64,000 nucleotides of DNA, from the NCBI GenBank assembly GCA_021815805.1, contig JAKAZQ010000009.1, positions 16,850 through 80,849 on the forward strand. The letters run 5' to 3'. This stretch comes from Pseudomonadota bacterium (GTDB taxonomy: Bacteria > Pseudomonadota > Gammaproteobacteria > Burkholderiales > Burkholderiaceae_C). Of this stretch, positions 33,993 to 43,247 are shown one piece after another (position 1 is the stretch's first letter; every line of letters begins with the position of its first letter). The notes beneath the pieces were generated by a model, which ran no database searches, had not been told where the DNA came from, and worked only from the letters and a program-made list of their open reading frames with translations. A program made the translations under genes and the position numbers.

Positions 33993-34986
33993 GCGCCTGA
34001 ACCTGTTGTGGCTGCAATCCGGCGGCTGCGGCGGCTGCAGCATGTCGCTGCTCAACGCCGAGGGCCCGGCACTGTACGACGCGCTGGAACTCGCCGGCAT
34101 CGACCTGCTGTGGCACCCTTCGCTGAGCCAGGCCAGCGGCGAGGAATTCCTCGCGCTGCTGCACGCCGTGGTCGACGGCAGCCAGCGCCTGGACATCCTG
34201 TGCCTGGAGGGCGCGGTGATGCACGGCCCGGGCGGCAGCGGACGCTTTCACATGCTGGCCGGCAGCGGCCGCCCGCTGCGCGACTGGCTCGCCGACCTCG
34301 CCGCGCGCGCGCGCTACACGGTGGCGGTGGGGAGTTGCGCGGCGTTCGGCGGCGTCAGCGCCGCCGGCGGCAACGCCAGCGAGGCCAGCGGGCTGCAATA
34401 CCAGGGGGCGCGCGCCGGCGCGCTGCTGCCGGCCACGTGGAACAGCCCGGGCGGCCTGCCGGTGCTCAATGTCGCCGGCTGCCCGGTGCATCCGGGCTGG
34501 GTCACCGAGACCCTGGCGCAACTGGCGCACGGCGAGCTGACGCCGGATGCGCTGGACGAACTCGCGCGCCCGCGCAGCTACACCGACCACCTGGTGCACC
34601 ACGGCTGCCCGCGCAACGAGTTCTACGAATTCAAGGCGAGCGCGGAAAAGCCGTCGGACCAGGGCTGCATGATGGAGCACATGGGCTGCCTGGGCACGCA
34701 GGCGCGCGCCGACTGCAACCTGCGCGACTGGAACGGCGGCGGCTCGTGCCTCAAGGGCGGCTACCCGTGCATCAACTGCACCGCGCCGGGCTTCGAGGAG
34801 CCCGGGCGCACGTTCACCGAGACGCGCAAGATCGGCGGCATACCGGTCGGCCTGCCGAGCGACATGCCCAAGGCCTGGTTCGTCGCGCTGGCGTCGCTGT
34901 CCAAGGCGGCCACGCCGGAGCGCCTGCGCCGCAACGCGGTGTCGGACCACATCGAGGTGCGCCCGTCGCCGCGGCGCAGCAAGTGA
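33985..34986 (+). CDS. hoxB: Regulatory (H2-sensing) hydrogenase small subunit
   Basis: The 333-residue protein begins directly with MAERLNLLWLQSGGCGGCSM, lacking a Tat signal and the C-terminal anchor of HoxK, as expected of the cytoplasmic sensor hydrogenase HoxB/HupU (group 2b). Cluster ligands appear in GGCGGC, VGSCAAFGGV, AGCPVHP, HHGCPRNEF, CMMEHMGC and CLKGGYPCINC. The proximal site has the ordinary cysteine number, not the six of HoxK. With HoxC it reports H2 to HoxJ. Confidence 0.94.
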   Translation: MAERLNLLWLQSGGCGGCSMSLLNAEGPALYDALELAGIDLLWHPSLSQASGEEFLALLHAVVDGSQRLDILCLEGAVMHGPGGSGRFHMLAGSGRPLRDWLADLAARARYTVAVGSCAAFGGVSAAGGNASEASGLQYQGARAGALLPATWNSPGGLPVLNVAGCPVHPGWVTETLAQLAHGELTPDALDELARPRSYTDHLVHHGCPRNEFYEFKASAEKPSDQGCMMEHMGCLGTQARADCNLRDWNGGGSCLKGGYPCINCTAPGFEEPGRTFTETRKIGGIPVGLPSDMPKAWFVALASLSKAATPERLRRNAVSDHIEVRPSPRRSK

Positions 34987-35034
34987 CATGACGCGCCAGC
35001 CCCTGCTTCGCCGCCGGCGTCCGGAGCCGGCGCC

Positions 35035-36471
35035 ATGACGCGGCGCATCCTGGGCCCGTTCAACCGCGTCGAGGGCGACCTCGAGGTGCAGGTGGACATC
35101 GCCGACGGCGCGGTGCGCGGCGCATGGGTGAACTCGCCGCTGTACCGCGGCTTCGAGCGCATCCTGCACGGCAAGGATCCGCGCGACGCGCTGGTCTACA
35201 CGCCACGCATCTGCGGCATCTGCTCGGTGTCGCAGTCGATGGCCGCGGCCGCCGCGCTGCGCGCGGCCGGCGGCGTGCGCGCCGCGCGCAACGGCGAACT
35301 CGCCGCCAACCTGGTGCTGGCGTGCGAGAACCTGACCGACCACCTGACCCATTTCTACCTGTTCTTCATGCCCGACTTCGCGCGCCCGGACTACGCGTGG
35401 CGCGCCGGCCACGACGTGGTGGCCGAGCGCTTCGCCGCGCAGACCGGCAGCGCCTCGCGCGACATGCTCCCGGCGCGCGCCGCGTTCATGCACCTCACCG
35501 GCATCCTGGCCGGCAAGTGGCCGCACAGCCTGGCCTTGCAACCCGGCGGCACGACCCGCGCCATCGAGGCCCAGGAGAAGGTCCGCTTGCGCAACGTGGT
35601 CGGCATGTTCCGCCGCTTCGCCGAGCGCACGCTGTTCGGCGATCGCCTGGAGAGCGTCGCCGCGCTCGACTCCGAGCCGGCGCTGCAGCAGTGGGCGCGG
35701 GCGCACGCGACGTCCGATTTCGGACGCTTCCTGCAGTTGTCGGACGAACTCGGGCTGCGCCGGCTCGGGCGCGGCGCGGCGCGCCTGCTGAGCTACGGCG
35801 CCTACGCGGTGGACGAGCAGCACCTGTTCCGGCGCGGAGTCTGGGACGGCGCGGCGCGGACGCTCGACACCACGCGCATCACGGAGGACGTTTCGCACGC
35901 CTGGATGCAGGCGGCGGCGCCGGCGCACCCGCTGCAGGGCAGCACCGTGCCCAGCCTGGACAACCCCGAGGCCTACAGCTGGTGCAAGGCGCCGCGCCTC
36001 GACGGCCGCGTCATGGAAACCGGCGCGCTGGCGCGCCAGGTGGTGCACGGGCACGCCCTCGCGCGCGATCTCGTGCGCGACGGCTCCAACGTGCATGCAC
36101 GGGTGGTGGCGCGCCTGCTCGAGCTGGCGCTGGTGCTGCCGGCGATGGAAGCGTGGATCGCCCAGCTGGAACCCGGCGCGCCGTTCTGCCACGCCAGCGA
36201 ACTGCCCGACGAGGCCGACGGCGAGGGGCTGGTGGAAGCCGCGCGCGGCAGCCTCGGCCACTGGCTGCGCATTCGCAAGGGGCGCATCCACGGCTACCAG
36301 ATCATCGCGCCGACGACCTGGAATTTCTCGCCGCGCGACGCGGCCGGCACGCCCGGCGCGCTGGAGCAGGCGCTGGTCGGCACGCCGGCATCCGACGACG
36401 GCCGCGCCGGCGTGGCGGTGCAGCACGTGGTGCGCTCCTTCGATCCGTGCATGGTCTGCACCGTGCACTGA
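35035..36471 (+). CDS. hoxC: Regulatory hydrogenase large subunit
   Basis: The 478-residue protein has L1 RICGICSVSQS near residue 59 and L2 DPCMVCTVH at the very end. It stops at the final histidine, with no cleavable C-terminal peptide, the known hallmark of sensor hydrogenase large subunits, which need no maturation protease. It pairs with HoxB. The 48-base gap from hoxB holds an inexact ribosome site. Confidence 0.95.
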   Translation: MTRRILGPFNRVEGDLEVQVDIADGAVRGAWVNSPLYRGFERILHGKDPRDALVYTPRICGICSVSQSMAAAAALRAAGGVRAARNGELAANLVLACENLTDHLTHFYLFFMPDFARPDYAWRAGHDVVAERFAAQTGSASRDMLPARAAFMHLTGILAGKWPHSLALQPGGTTRAIEAQEKVRLRNVVGMFRRFAERTLFGDRLESVAALDSEPALQQWARAHATSDFGRFLQLSDELGLRRLGRGAARLLSYGAYAVDEQHLFRRGVWDGAARTLDTTRITEDVSHAWMQAAAPAHPLQGSTVPSLDNPEAYSWCKAPRLDGRVMETGALARQVVHGHALARDLVRDGSNVHARVVARLLELALVLPAMEAWIAQLEPGAPFCHASELPDEADGEGLVEAARGSLGHWLRIRKGRIHGYQIIAPTTWNFSPRDAAGTPGALEQALVGTPASDDGRAGVAVQHVVRSFDPCMVCTVH

Positions 36472-36485
36472 CGCCGCCGGTCGCC

Positions 36486-38828
36486 ATGAGCTGCGCCGAA
36501 CCCCCGCTGCGCGTCGCCGACGGCGCGCTGCTGCTGCGCGTGCGCGGCGTGGTGCAGGGGGTCGGGCTGCGGCCGACGGTGTGGCGCGTGGCGCGCGAGC
36601 TCGGCCTGACCGGCAGCGTGCGCAACGACCCCGGCGGCGTGACCATCGCCGCGTGGGGCGCCCGCGACGCGCTGGCGCGCCTGCCGCAGCTGCTGCGCCG
36701 CGACTGCCCGCCGCTGGCGCGCATCGACGCCATCGACGTGCTCGGTGCGCCGGCCGGCGCGGCGCCGACGCAGTTCCGCATCGACCCCAGCGACCACGGC
36801 AGCGCGCGCACCGAGGTCGCGGCCGACGCCGCGACCTGCGCCGAGTGCCTGCGCGAGGTGCTCGATGCGGGCTCGCGCCGCTGGCGGCACGGCTTCGCCA
36901 ACTGCACCCACTGCGGCCCCCGCTATTCCATCGTGCGCGGCGTGCCGTACGACCGCGCCAGCACGAGCATGTCCGGCTTCGTGCCGTGCGCGCGCTGCGC
37001 CGCCGAATACGCGGACCCGGCCGACCGGCGCTTTCATGCGCAACCGGTGGCCTGCCCCGACTGCGGGCCGCGGCTGTGGCTGGAGCGCGACGGCCGCGAA
37101 CTCGCGGGCGACGCGCTGGCGCAGGCCGCGGCGCTGCTGCGCGACGGGCAGATCGTCGCCGTCAAGGGCATCGGCGGCTTTCACCTGCTGGCCGACGCCG
37201 AGCAGCCCGAGGCGGTGGCCAGGCTGCGCCAGCGCAAGCGCCGTCCGCACAAGCCGCTGGCGCTGATCGCGCGCGACGCGCAGGTGGTGCGGCGCTATGC
37301 CGCGCCCACGCCGCGCCAACTGGCGGCGCTGGGCTCGCCGGCGGCGCCGGTGGTGCTGCTGCGGGCCCGCGGGCCGCGGCGCCTGCCCGACGCCGTCGCG
37401 CCGGACACCGACCTGCTCGGCTTCATGCTGCCGATGAGCCCGTTGCACCACCTGCTGCTGGCCGGTTTCGACGGTGCACTCGTGTGTACCTCGGGCAACG
37501 CCTCGGGCGAGCCGCCGTGCATCGACAACGACGAGGCGCGCGCCCGCCTGCGCGACATCGCCGACGCCTTCGTGCTGCACGACCGGCCGATCGTCAACCG
37601 TCTCGACGACTCCGTGCTGCGCGACATCGCGGGGGTGCCGCGGCCGCTGCGCCGCGGCCGCGGCTACGCCCCCGGCGCGCTCGCGCTGCCCGACGGCTTC
37701 GGCGACGCACCGCGCGTCACCGCGCTCGGCGCGCAGTCGAAGAACACCGCCTGCCTGCTCGGCGCCGGGCGTGCCGTGCTGTCGCAGCATTTCGGCGATC
37801 TCGGCGGCGCCGGCGCGGCGGCCGACGCGGCGCGCGGCCTGGAACGACTCTCGCAGCTGTTCGACCACGCGCCGCAATGCATCGCGGTCGACCTGCACGA
37901 CGCCTACGAGGCGACGCAGCGCGGGCGCGACATGGCCGTCGCGCACGGCCTCGCGCTGGCCGAGGTGCAGCACCACCATGCGCACATCGCGGCGTGCATG
38001 GCCGAGCACGGCCACCCGCTGCAGGGCGCGCCGGTGCTCGGGCTGGCGCTCGACGGCCTCGGCCTGGGAGACGACGCCACGCTGTGGGGCGGGGAGCTGC
38101 TGCGCGTGCGCTACGCGCGCTGCGAGCGCGTGGCCAGCCTGCGCGCGTCGGCGCTGCCCGGCGGCGACGCCGCCAGCCGCCAGCCGTGGCGCAACCTGGC
38201 GGCGCAACTGCTGGCATTGCCGGACGCCGCGGCGCTGCTCGCGCGGCATGCCGGCGACGCGGCGCTGGGCTGCCTGCAGGGCCGCCCGATGGACACGCTG
38301 GCGCGCATGGTGCGCAGCGCACGCCACGCGCCGCCGGCCTCGTCGACCGGCCGCCTGCTCGACGCCGTCGCCGCCGCGCTCGGCCTGCATGCCGACGCGC
38401 AGAGCTTCGAGGGCCAGGCGGCGATGGCGCTGGAACGCCTGGCCGGCGCCAGCGCCGACACCGCGGCGTACCCCTTCGCCCTCCTGCCCGACGCGGCGCT
38501 GCCGCGGCTCGATCCGGCGCCGCTGTGGCCGCTGCTGCTCGACGACCTGCGGCGCGGCCACGCGCCTGCCGCGGTGGCGCGGCGCTTCCTGCGCGGGCTG
38601 GCCGAGGCCTGGGCCGGCATGCTGCGCGGCGAACTCGGGCGCCACGCCTACGCCGCGATCGCGCTGTCCGGCGGCGTGTTCCAGAACGATCTGTTCAGCC
38701 GCCTGCTGCTGCGCGCGCTGGGCGACCCCGGCGTGCCGGTATGGATGCACCGACAGGTGCCGTGCAACGACGGCGGAGTCGCGCTCGGGCAGGCCGTGGT
38801 GGCCGCGGCGCGCGCGCTGCAAACTTGA
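36486..38828 (+). CDS. hypF: Carbamoyltransferase HypF
   Basis: The 780-residue protein has all HypF domains: an acylphosphatase-like N-terminus (RVRGVVQGVGLRPTVWRVA near residue 18), two zinc-finger-like CxxC-x18-CxxC units (CAECLRE, CTHCGP, CARCAAEY, CPDCGP), a YrdC-like domain (GGFHLLADAE to RLDDSV) and a Kae1-like C-terminus with VQHHHAHIAACMAEH near 495 and ALSGGVFQND near 720. It makes thiocarboxamide for the cyanide ligands from carbamoyl phosphate, acting on HypE. Its position after hoxC rather than after hypB differs from Ralstonia. Confidence 0.95.
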   Translation: MSCAEPPLRVADGALLLRVRGVVQGVGLRPTVWRVARELGLTGSVRNDPGGVTIAAWGARDALARLPQLLRRDCPPLARIDAIDVLGAPAGAAPTQFRIDPSDHGSARTEVAADAATCAECLREVLDAGSRRWRHGFANCTHCGPRYSIVRGVPYDRASTSMSGFVPCARCAAEYADPADRRFHAQPVACPDCGPRLWLERDGRELAGDALAQAAALLRDGQIVAVKGIGGFHLLADAEQPEAVARLRQRKRRPHKPLALIARDAQVVRRYAAPTPRQLAALGSPAAPVVLLRARGPRRLPDAVAPDTDLLGFMLPMSPLHHLLLAGFDGALVCTSGNASGEPPCIDNDEARARLRDIADAFVLHDRPIVNRLDDSVLRDIAGVPRPLRRGRGYAPGALALPDGFGDAPRVTALGAQSKNTACLLGAGRAVLSQHFGDLGGAGAAADAARGLERLSQLFDHAPQCIAVDLHDAYEATQRGRDMAVAHGLALAEVQHHHAHIAACMAEHGHPLQGAPVLGLALDGLGLGDDATLWGGELLRVRYARCERVASLRASALPGGDAASRQPWRNLAAQLLALPDAAALLARHAGDAALGCLQGRPMDTLARMVRSARHAPPASSTGRLLDAVAAALGLHADAQSFEGQAAMALERLAGASADTAAYPFALLPDAALPRLDPAPLWPLLLDDLRRGHAPAAVARRFLRGLAEAWAGMLRGELGRHAYAAIALSGGVFQNDLFSRLLLRALGDPGVPVWMHRQVPCNDGGVALGQAVVAAARALQT

Positions 38829-38841
38829 AGGAGCCTGCGAG

Positions 38842-39123
38842 ATGTGCCTTGGAATCCCCGGCCGCATCGTCGAGATCGTCGACGCCGACGCCAGCCTGGC
38901 GCTGGTCGAGGTCAGCGGCGTGCGGCGCCGCATCAACATCGCCTGCGTGGTCGACGCCGACCACCCGCCCGCCGCCTGCGTCGGCGAATGGGTGCTGGTG
39001 CACGTCGGCTTCGCGATGAGCCGCATCGATGCCGACGAGGCGCGCAAGACGCTCGAACTGCTGGCCGAGCTCGACGACATGCGCGACGAGCTCGACGCCA
39101 TGCGGCACGGCGCGGGAGCCTGA
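38842..39123 (+). CDS. hypC: Hydrogenase chaperone HypC
   Basis: The 93-residue product begins MCLGIPGRIVEI, with the cysteine 2 that carries the iron unit together with HypD. It ends in a helical tail typical of HypC. AAGGAG precedes the start. It is the general HypC, distinct from hoxL. The next gene begins one base after its stop. Confidence 0.95.
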   Translation: MCLGIPGRIVEIVDADASLALVEVSGVRRRINIACVVDADHPPAACVGEWVLVHVGFAMSRIDADEARKTLELLAELDDMRDELDAMRHGAGA

Positions 39124-39124
39124 C

Positions 39125-39805
39125 ATGAGCGCGGGCTCCCCCCTCGAATCCCTCTACCCCTTCCTGCACGGGCGCGCCAAGGATCCGGCGCGCGAGCACG
39201 CCGCGCTGCTCGAGTCGGTACGTCGCAAGAGCGGCGACAGCCTGGCCGCGAAGGAGCGCTTCTACCGCGAGCAGGCCGAGGCCCTGGTGGCGTGCGCGCG
39301 CGCGCTGGCCGGGGTGTATGCCGGAGGCGGCCGCATGTTCGCGATGGGCAACGGCGGCTCGAGCTGCGACGCGGCGCACTTCTGCGTCGAATTCCAGCAT
39401 CCGGTGACCGCCGGGCGCCCGGCGCTGCCGGCGATGAACCTGGTCATGGACAGCGCGATGTGCTCGGCCGTGGCCAACGACCTCGGCGTGCGCCACGTGT
39501 ACGCGCGCCAGCTCGAGGCGCATGCGCGCGCCGGCGACGGCGTGATCGGGTTTTCCACCAGCGGCAACTCCGACAACCTGCTGCAGGCGTTCGCGAGGGC
39601 GCGCGAGCTCGGGCTGCGCACCTTCGGGCTGGCCGGCGGCGACGGCGGCGCGATGCTGTCCGGCGGACTGGTCGATCACTGCCTGGTGGTGCGAACCGAT
39701 TCCATCCATCGCGTGCAGGAGGTGCACGTGTCCATCTATCACATCCTGTGGGACCTGACCCACACGCTGCTGGCGGATCACCGCGGCAGCGCCGCAGGAG
39801 CCTGA
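39125..39805 (+). CDS. GmhA-like SIS-domain protein inserted between hypC and hypD
   Basis: The 226-residue protein is a SIS-domain sugar-phosphate binding protein of the GmhA/DiaA type. It has GNGGSSCDAAHFCVEF near residues 75-90, FSTSGNSDNLLQAF near 140-153 and HRVQEVHVSIYHIL near 197-210. The glutamate and histidine that act in sedoheptulose-7-phosphate isomerase (E after AHF, H in QEVH) are retained. It lies with one- and two-base gaps between hypC and hypD, so it is certainly co-transcribed with hydrogenase maturation genes. No heptose or lipopolysaccharide gene is nearby. A role in hydrogenase maturation or in supplying a sugar phosphate is possible but undefined. Confidence 0.8.
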   Translation: MSAGSPLESLYPFLHGRAKDPAREHAALLESVRRKSGDSLAAKERFYREQAEALVACARALAGVYAGGGRMFAMGNGGSSCDAAHFCVEFQHPVTAGRPALPAMNLVMDSAMCSAVANDLGVRHVYARQLEAHARAGDGVIGFSTSGNSDNLLQAFARARELGLRTFGLAGGDGGAMLSGGLVDHCLVVRTDSIHRVQEVHVSIYHILWDLTHTLLADHRGSAAGA

Positions 39806-39807
39806 CC

Positions 39808-40971
39808 ATGCAATATGTCGACGAATTCCGCGACCCCGCCAAGGCGCGCGCGCTGGTGCGCGAGATCGGCGCCGCGCTGCAGGCGATCGGGCGCGAGCCG
39901 GGCCGCCCGCTGCAGATCATGGAGTTCTGCGGCGGGCACACCCACACCATCTTCCGCTACGGCATCGAGCGCATGCTGCCCGAAGGCATCGAGATGGTGC
40001 ATGGGCCGGGCTGCCCGGTATGCGTGCTGCCGATGGGCCGCGTCGACGACTGCATCGCCATCGCCGAGCGCCCGGAGGTGATTTTCACCACCTTCGGCGA
40101 CGCCATGCGCGTGCCCGGCTCGCGGCGCAGCCTGCTGCAGGCGCGCGCCGGCGGCGCCGACGTGCGCATGGTGTACTCGCCGATGGACGCGCTCGAGCTG
40201 GCGCGCCGCAACCCGCAGCGCCAGGTGGTGTTCTTCGCGCTGGGCTTCGAGACCACCATGCCGAGCACCGCGCTCACCGTGCTGCAGGCCGAGCGCGAGG
40301 GCGTGGACAACTTCTCGCTGTTCTGCAACCACATCACGACGGTACCGACGATCAAGGCGATCCTGGACTCGCCGGACATGCGCATCGACGGCTTTCTGGC
40401 CCCAGGCCATGTCAGCATGGTGGTCGGGGAAGCGCCGTTCCAGTTCGTGGCCCGCGACTACGCCCGTCCGATCGTCATCACCGGCTTCGAGCCGCTGGAT
40501 ATTCTGCAGTCGCTGTGGATGCTGCTGCGCCAGCTCGCCGAGCGCCGCTGCGAGGTCGAGAACCAGTATGCGCGGGTGGTCGCCAGCGACGGCAACGCGG
40601 CCGCGCTGCAGGCGATCGCCGAGGTCTACGAACTGCGTGAGTTCTTCGAATGGCGCGGCCTCGGCTCCATCGACCACTCCGGCGTGCGCATGCGCGAGCG
40701 CTTCGCGCGCTTCGACGCCGAGCGCCGCTTCGCGGTGCCGAACCTGCGCATCGCCGACCCCAAGTCGTGCCAGTGCGGCGAGGTGCTCAAGGGCAACCTG
40801 CGGCCGTGGGACTGCAAGGTCTACGGCGCGCCGTGCACGCCGCAGACTCCGCTGGGCGCGCTGATGGTGTCGTCCGAGGGCGCCTGCGCCGCCTACTACA
40901 ACCACGGCCTGCAGGCCCGCGTCGTGCAGCCCGACGCGCGCATCGCGGCCCGCCTGGAGAACCCCGCATGA
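39808..40971 (+). CDS. hypD: Hydrogenase maturation iron-sulfur protein HypD
   Basis: The 387-residue protein carries the HypD motifs: MEFCGGHTHTIFRYG near residue 38, GPGCPVCVLP near 69-78, ALGFETTMPSTA, and the C-terminal [4Fe-4S] ligands within CQCGEVLKGNLRPWDCKVYGAPCTP. It forms the scaffold on which the Fe(CN)2CO unit is built with HypC. It overlaps hypE by four bases. Confidence 0.96.
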   Translation: MQYVDEFRDPAKARALVREIGAALQAIGREPGRPLQIMEFCGGHTHTIFRYGIERMLPEGIEMVHGPGCPVCVLPMGRVDDCIAIAERPEVIFTTFGDAMRVPGSRRSLLQARAGGADVRMVYSPMDALELARRNPQRQVVFFALGFETTMPSTALTVLQAEREGVDNFSLFCNHITTVPTIKAILDSPDMRIDGFLAPGHVSMVVGEAPFQFVARDYARPIVITGFEPLDILQSLWMLLRQLAERRCEVENQYARVVASDGNAAALQAIAEVYELREFFEWRGLGSIDHSGVRMRERFARFDAERRFAVPNLRIADPKSCQCGEVLKGNLRPWDCKVYGAPCTPQTPLGALMVSSEGACAAYYNHGLQARVVQPDARIAARLENPA

Positions 40972-42032
40972 GCACCCCCGCGAAACCGCAGGCACAGCGC
41001 CGTCTCGCTGCCGGCAGCCAGGTCACGCTGGCCCACGGCAGCGGCGGCAAGGCGATGCGCGAGCTGATCCAGGAACTGTTCGTCGACACCTTCGACAACC
41101 CGCTGCTGGCGCCGCTGGAGGACCAGGCCCGCGTGGCGCTGGACGAGCTCGTGGCAGCCGGCTCGCGCCTGGCCATGACCACCGACTCCTACGTCATCAC
41201 GCCGCTGTTCTTCCCCGGTGGCGACATCGGCAAGCTGGCGGTCGCCGGCACCGTGAACGACCTCGCGGTCGGCGGCGCGCGCCCGCTGTACCTGAGCTGC
41301 GGCATGATCATCGAGGAGGGCATGGCGATCGACGAGCTGCGGCGCATCGTCGCGTCGATGCAGGCCACCGCCAGCGCCGCCGGGGTGCGCATCGTCACCG
41401 GCGACACCAAGGTCGTGCCGCGCGGCGGCGCCGACCGGCTGTTCATCAACACCACCGGCATCGGCGTGATCCCGCATGGCGTCGATGTGCGCGCCGACGC
41501 CGCGCGCGCGGGCGACGTGGTGCTCATCAACGGCTTCATCGGCGACCACGGCGCGGCGGTGGTCGACGCGCGCGGCGAGCTCGCGCTGGACAGCGGCGTC
41601 GAGTCCGACTGCCGGCCGCTGGCCGGGCTCATCGACGCGATGCTGCGGGCCTGCTCCGGCATCCGCTGCATGCGCGACGCCACGCGCGGCGGCGTCGCCA
41701 CGGTGCTCAACGAGTTCGCCCAGGCCAGCGGCTGCGGCATCGTGCTCGACGAGCCGGCGCTGCCGGTGCGCGACGCGGTGCGCGGCGTATGCGAGATCCT
41801 CGGCCTCGATCCGCTGTACCTGGCCAACGAGGGCAAGGTCGTCGCCGTGGTGCCGGCCGACGCGGCCGATGGCGTGCTGGCGGCGATGCGCGCGCATCCG
41901 GACGGCCGCGACGCCTGCGCCATCGGCAGCGTGCGCGCGGCGCCGGCGGGCCGGCTGAGCATGGCCACGCGCTTCGGCGGCGAGCGCGTGATGGACATGC
42001 TGGTCGGCGACCAGTTGCCGCGCATCTGCTGA
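40968..42032 (+). CDS. hypE: Hydrogenase maturation protein HypE
   Basis: The 354-residue protein belongs to the PurM/SelD fold family. N-terminal LAHGSGGKAMRELI, the DSYVITPLFFPGGDIGKLAV segment and the CMRDATRGGVATVLNE motif are all present. It ends in PRIC, giving the conserved C-terminal cysteine that is carbamoylated by HypF and dehydrated to a thiocyanate. It is the last of the plus-strand hydrogenase genes; no hypX follows. Confidence 0.96.
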   Translation: MSTPAKPQAQRRLAAGSQVTLAHGSGGKAMRELIQELFVDTFDNPLLAPLEDQARVALDELVAAGSRLAMTTDSYVITPLFFPGGDIGKLAVAGTVNDLAVGGARPLYLSCGMIIEEGMAIDELRRIVASMQATASAAGVRIVTGDTKVVPRGGADRLFINTTGIGVIPHGVDVRADAARAGDVVLINGFIGDHGAAVVDARGELALDSGVESDCRPLAGLIDAMLRACSGIRCMRDATRGGVATVLNEFAQASGCGIVLDEPALPVRDAVRGVCEILGLDPLYLANEGKVVAVVPADAADGVLAAMRAHPDGRDACAIGSVRAAPAGRLSMATRFGGERVMDMLVGDQLPRIC

Positions 42033-42197
42033 CGCGCCCGGCGGCCGGCGCCGCCGCGGCCGGCAGCGGCCATCCGCCAGGGCCGCCGCAGCGCGGTGCC
42101 GGCGCATCCCCCAGGGTGCGCGCCGCGGCCTTCCCGCCGGCTGCGCCGCCCTCGCCGCTGGCGAATTCGGCGACGCCGCACTGGCACAGCCAGCTGG

Positions 42198-43247
42198 CTA
42201 CCCGCCGGTCGCCGCAGCGCTGCCGAAGCGCCCGAGGCGCCAGGCGGCGTAGGACAGCGTCCAGGCGCCGAGGAACAGCGCCACCAGCAGGTAGCCCATC
42301 GTGGAGAAGGAAAGGCGCCCGAGCGCATCCGCCCATGGCGCGTGCACGCCGAGCGCGCGCACCAGCACCTGCGCCAGCTCGATGCCGCCGATGAGCAGCG
42401 CCGCGGCCACCGACAGCGAGGTCGTGGTCAGGTTGTAGAACATGCGCCGCACCGGGTCGAGGAAGGCCCAGCCGTAGGCGCGTGTCATGAGCACGCCGTC
42501 GGCGGTGTCCATCAGCGCCATGCCGGCGGCGAACAGCAGCGGCAGGGCCAGCACCGCGCCGGCCGGCAGGCGGCTGGCGGCGGCGCCGCCGGTGAGCGCG
42601 AGCAGCGCGATCTCCGACGCGGTGTCGAAGCCCAGGCCGAACAGCACGCCCACCGGGTACATCTGCCAGGCGTGGCCGATGCGCGACGTGAAGCGCCGGC
42701 CGCACAGCCGGTTGAGCAGGCCGCGGCGCGCCAGCAATGCGTCGAGATGGCAGTGCGCGTGCGGCACGCGACGGCGTCGCCACAGCTGCAGCATGTCGAG
42801 CAGCACGAGCAGGTTGAGCAGGCCCGCGCCGCACAGGAACAGGCCCGACACGAGCCCTCCGATGATTCCACCGAGCGCTCCCAGCGCGGGCAGATGCGGG
42901 CGGATCACGGCGGCGAACAGCGCGCTGAGCAGCGCCAGCACGAACACCACCGTCGAATGTCCGAGGGAGAAGAAGAATCCGGCGCCCAGCGGCGCGCGCC
43001 CCTTGTGCAGCAGCAGGCGCACGGTGTCGTCGACGGCGGCGATGTGGTCGGCATCGAACGCGTGGCGCATGCCGATCAGGTAGGCCGACAGGCCCAGCCC
43101 GAGCATCGCCGGGTGATGGCCCAGGTAGCCCAGGCACAGGCCCCAGCCCAGCAGGTGCAGCACGGCCACGGCGCAGGCGTAGCCGGCCAGCGAGCGGCGT
43201 TCCCGCGCGTCGAACGCGCCGGGCGGGTGCTTCGGGGTGGGCGGCAT
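42198..43247 (-). CDS. hoxN: Nickel/cobalt permease (NiCoT family)
   Basis: The 349-residue membrane protein has about eight helices and the NiCoT signature RHAFDADHIAAVDD in the second helix (near residue 61), with FFFSLGHSTVVF and LGFDTASEIALL as further family motifs. It imports Ni2+ (or Co2+) with high affinity and would feed the convergent hydrogenase cluster. I use the ATG at 43247, preceded by AGGAGAG. Its 5' leader contains five tandem hairpins (43274-43443). A histidine pair in PHAHCH within the central loop may aid metal capture. Nickel versus cobalt preference is inferred from the neighbourhood. Confidence 0.92.
   Translation of the reverse strand: MPPTPKHPPGAFDARERRSLAGYACAVAVLHLLGWGLCLGYLGHHPAMLGLGLSAYLIGMRHAFDADHIAAVDDTVRLLLHKGRAPLGAGFFFSLGHSTVVFVLALLSALFAAVIRPHLPALGALGGIIGGLVSGLFLCGAGLLNLLVLLDMLQLWRRRRVPHAHCHLDALLARRGLLNRLCGRRFTSRIGHAWQMYPVGVLFGLGFDTASEIALLALTGGAAASRLPAGAVLALPLLFAAGMALMDTADGVLMTRAYGWAFLDPVRRMFYNLTTTSLSVAAALLIGGIELAQVLVRALGVHAPWADALGRLSFSTMGYLLVALFLGAWTLSYAAWRLGRFGSAAATGG

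Noticed and set aside
42033..42197. A gene or terminator between hypE and the nickel permease
   Set aside because: The 165 bases are GC-rich with many small self-complementary stretches but show neither a coding frame of its own nor a U-tract.
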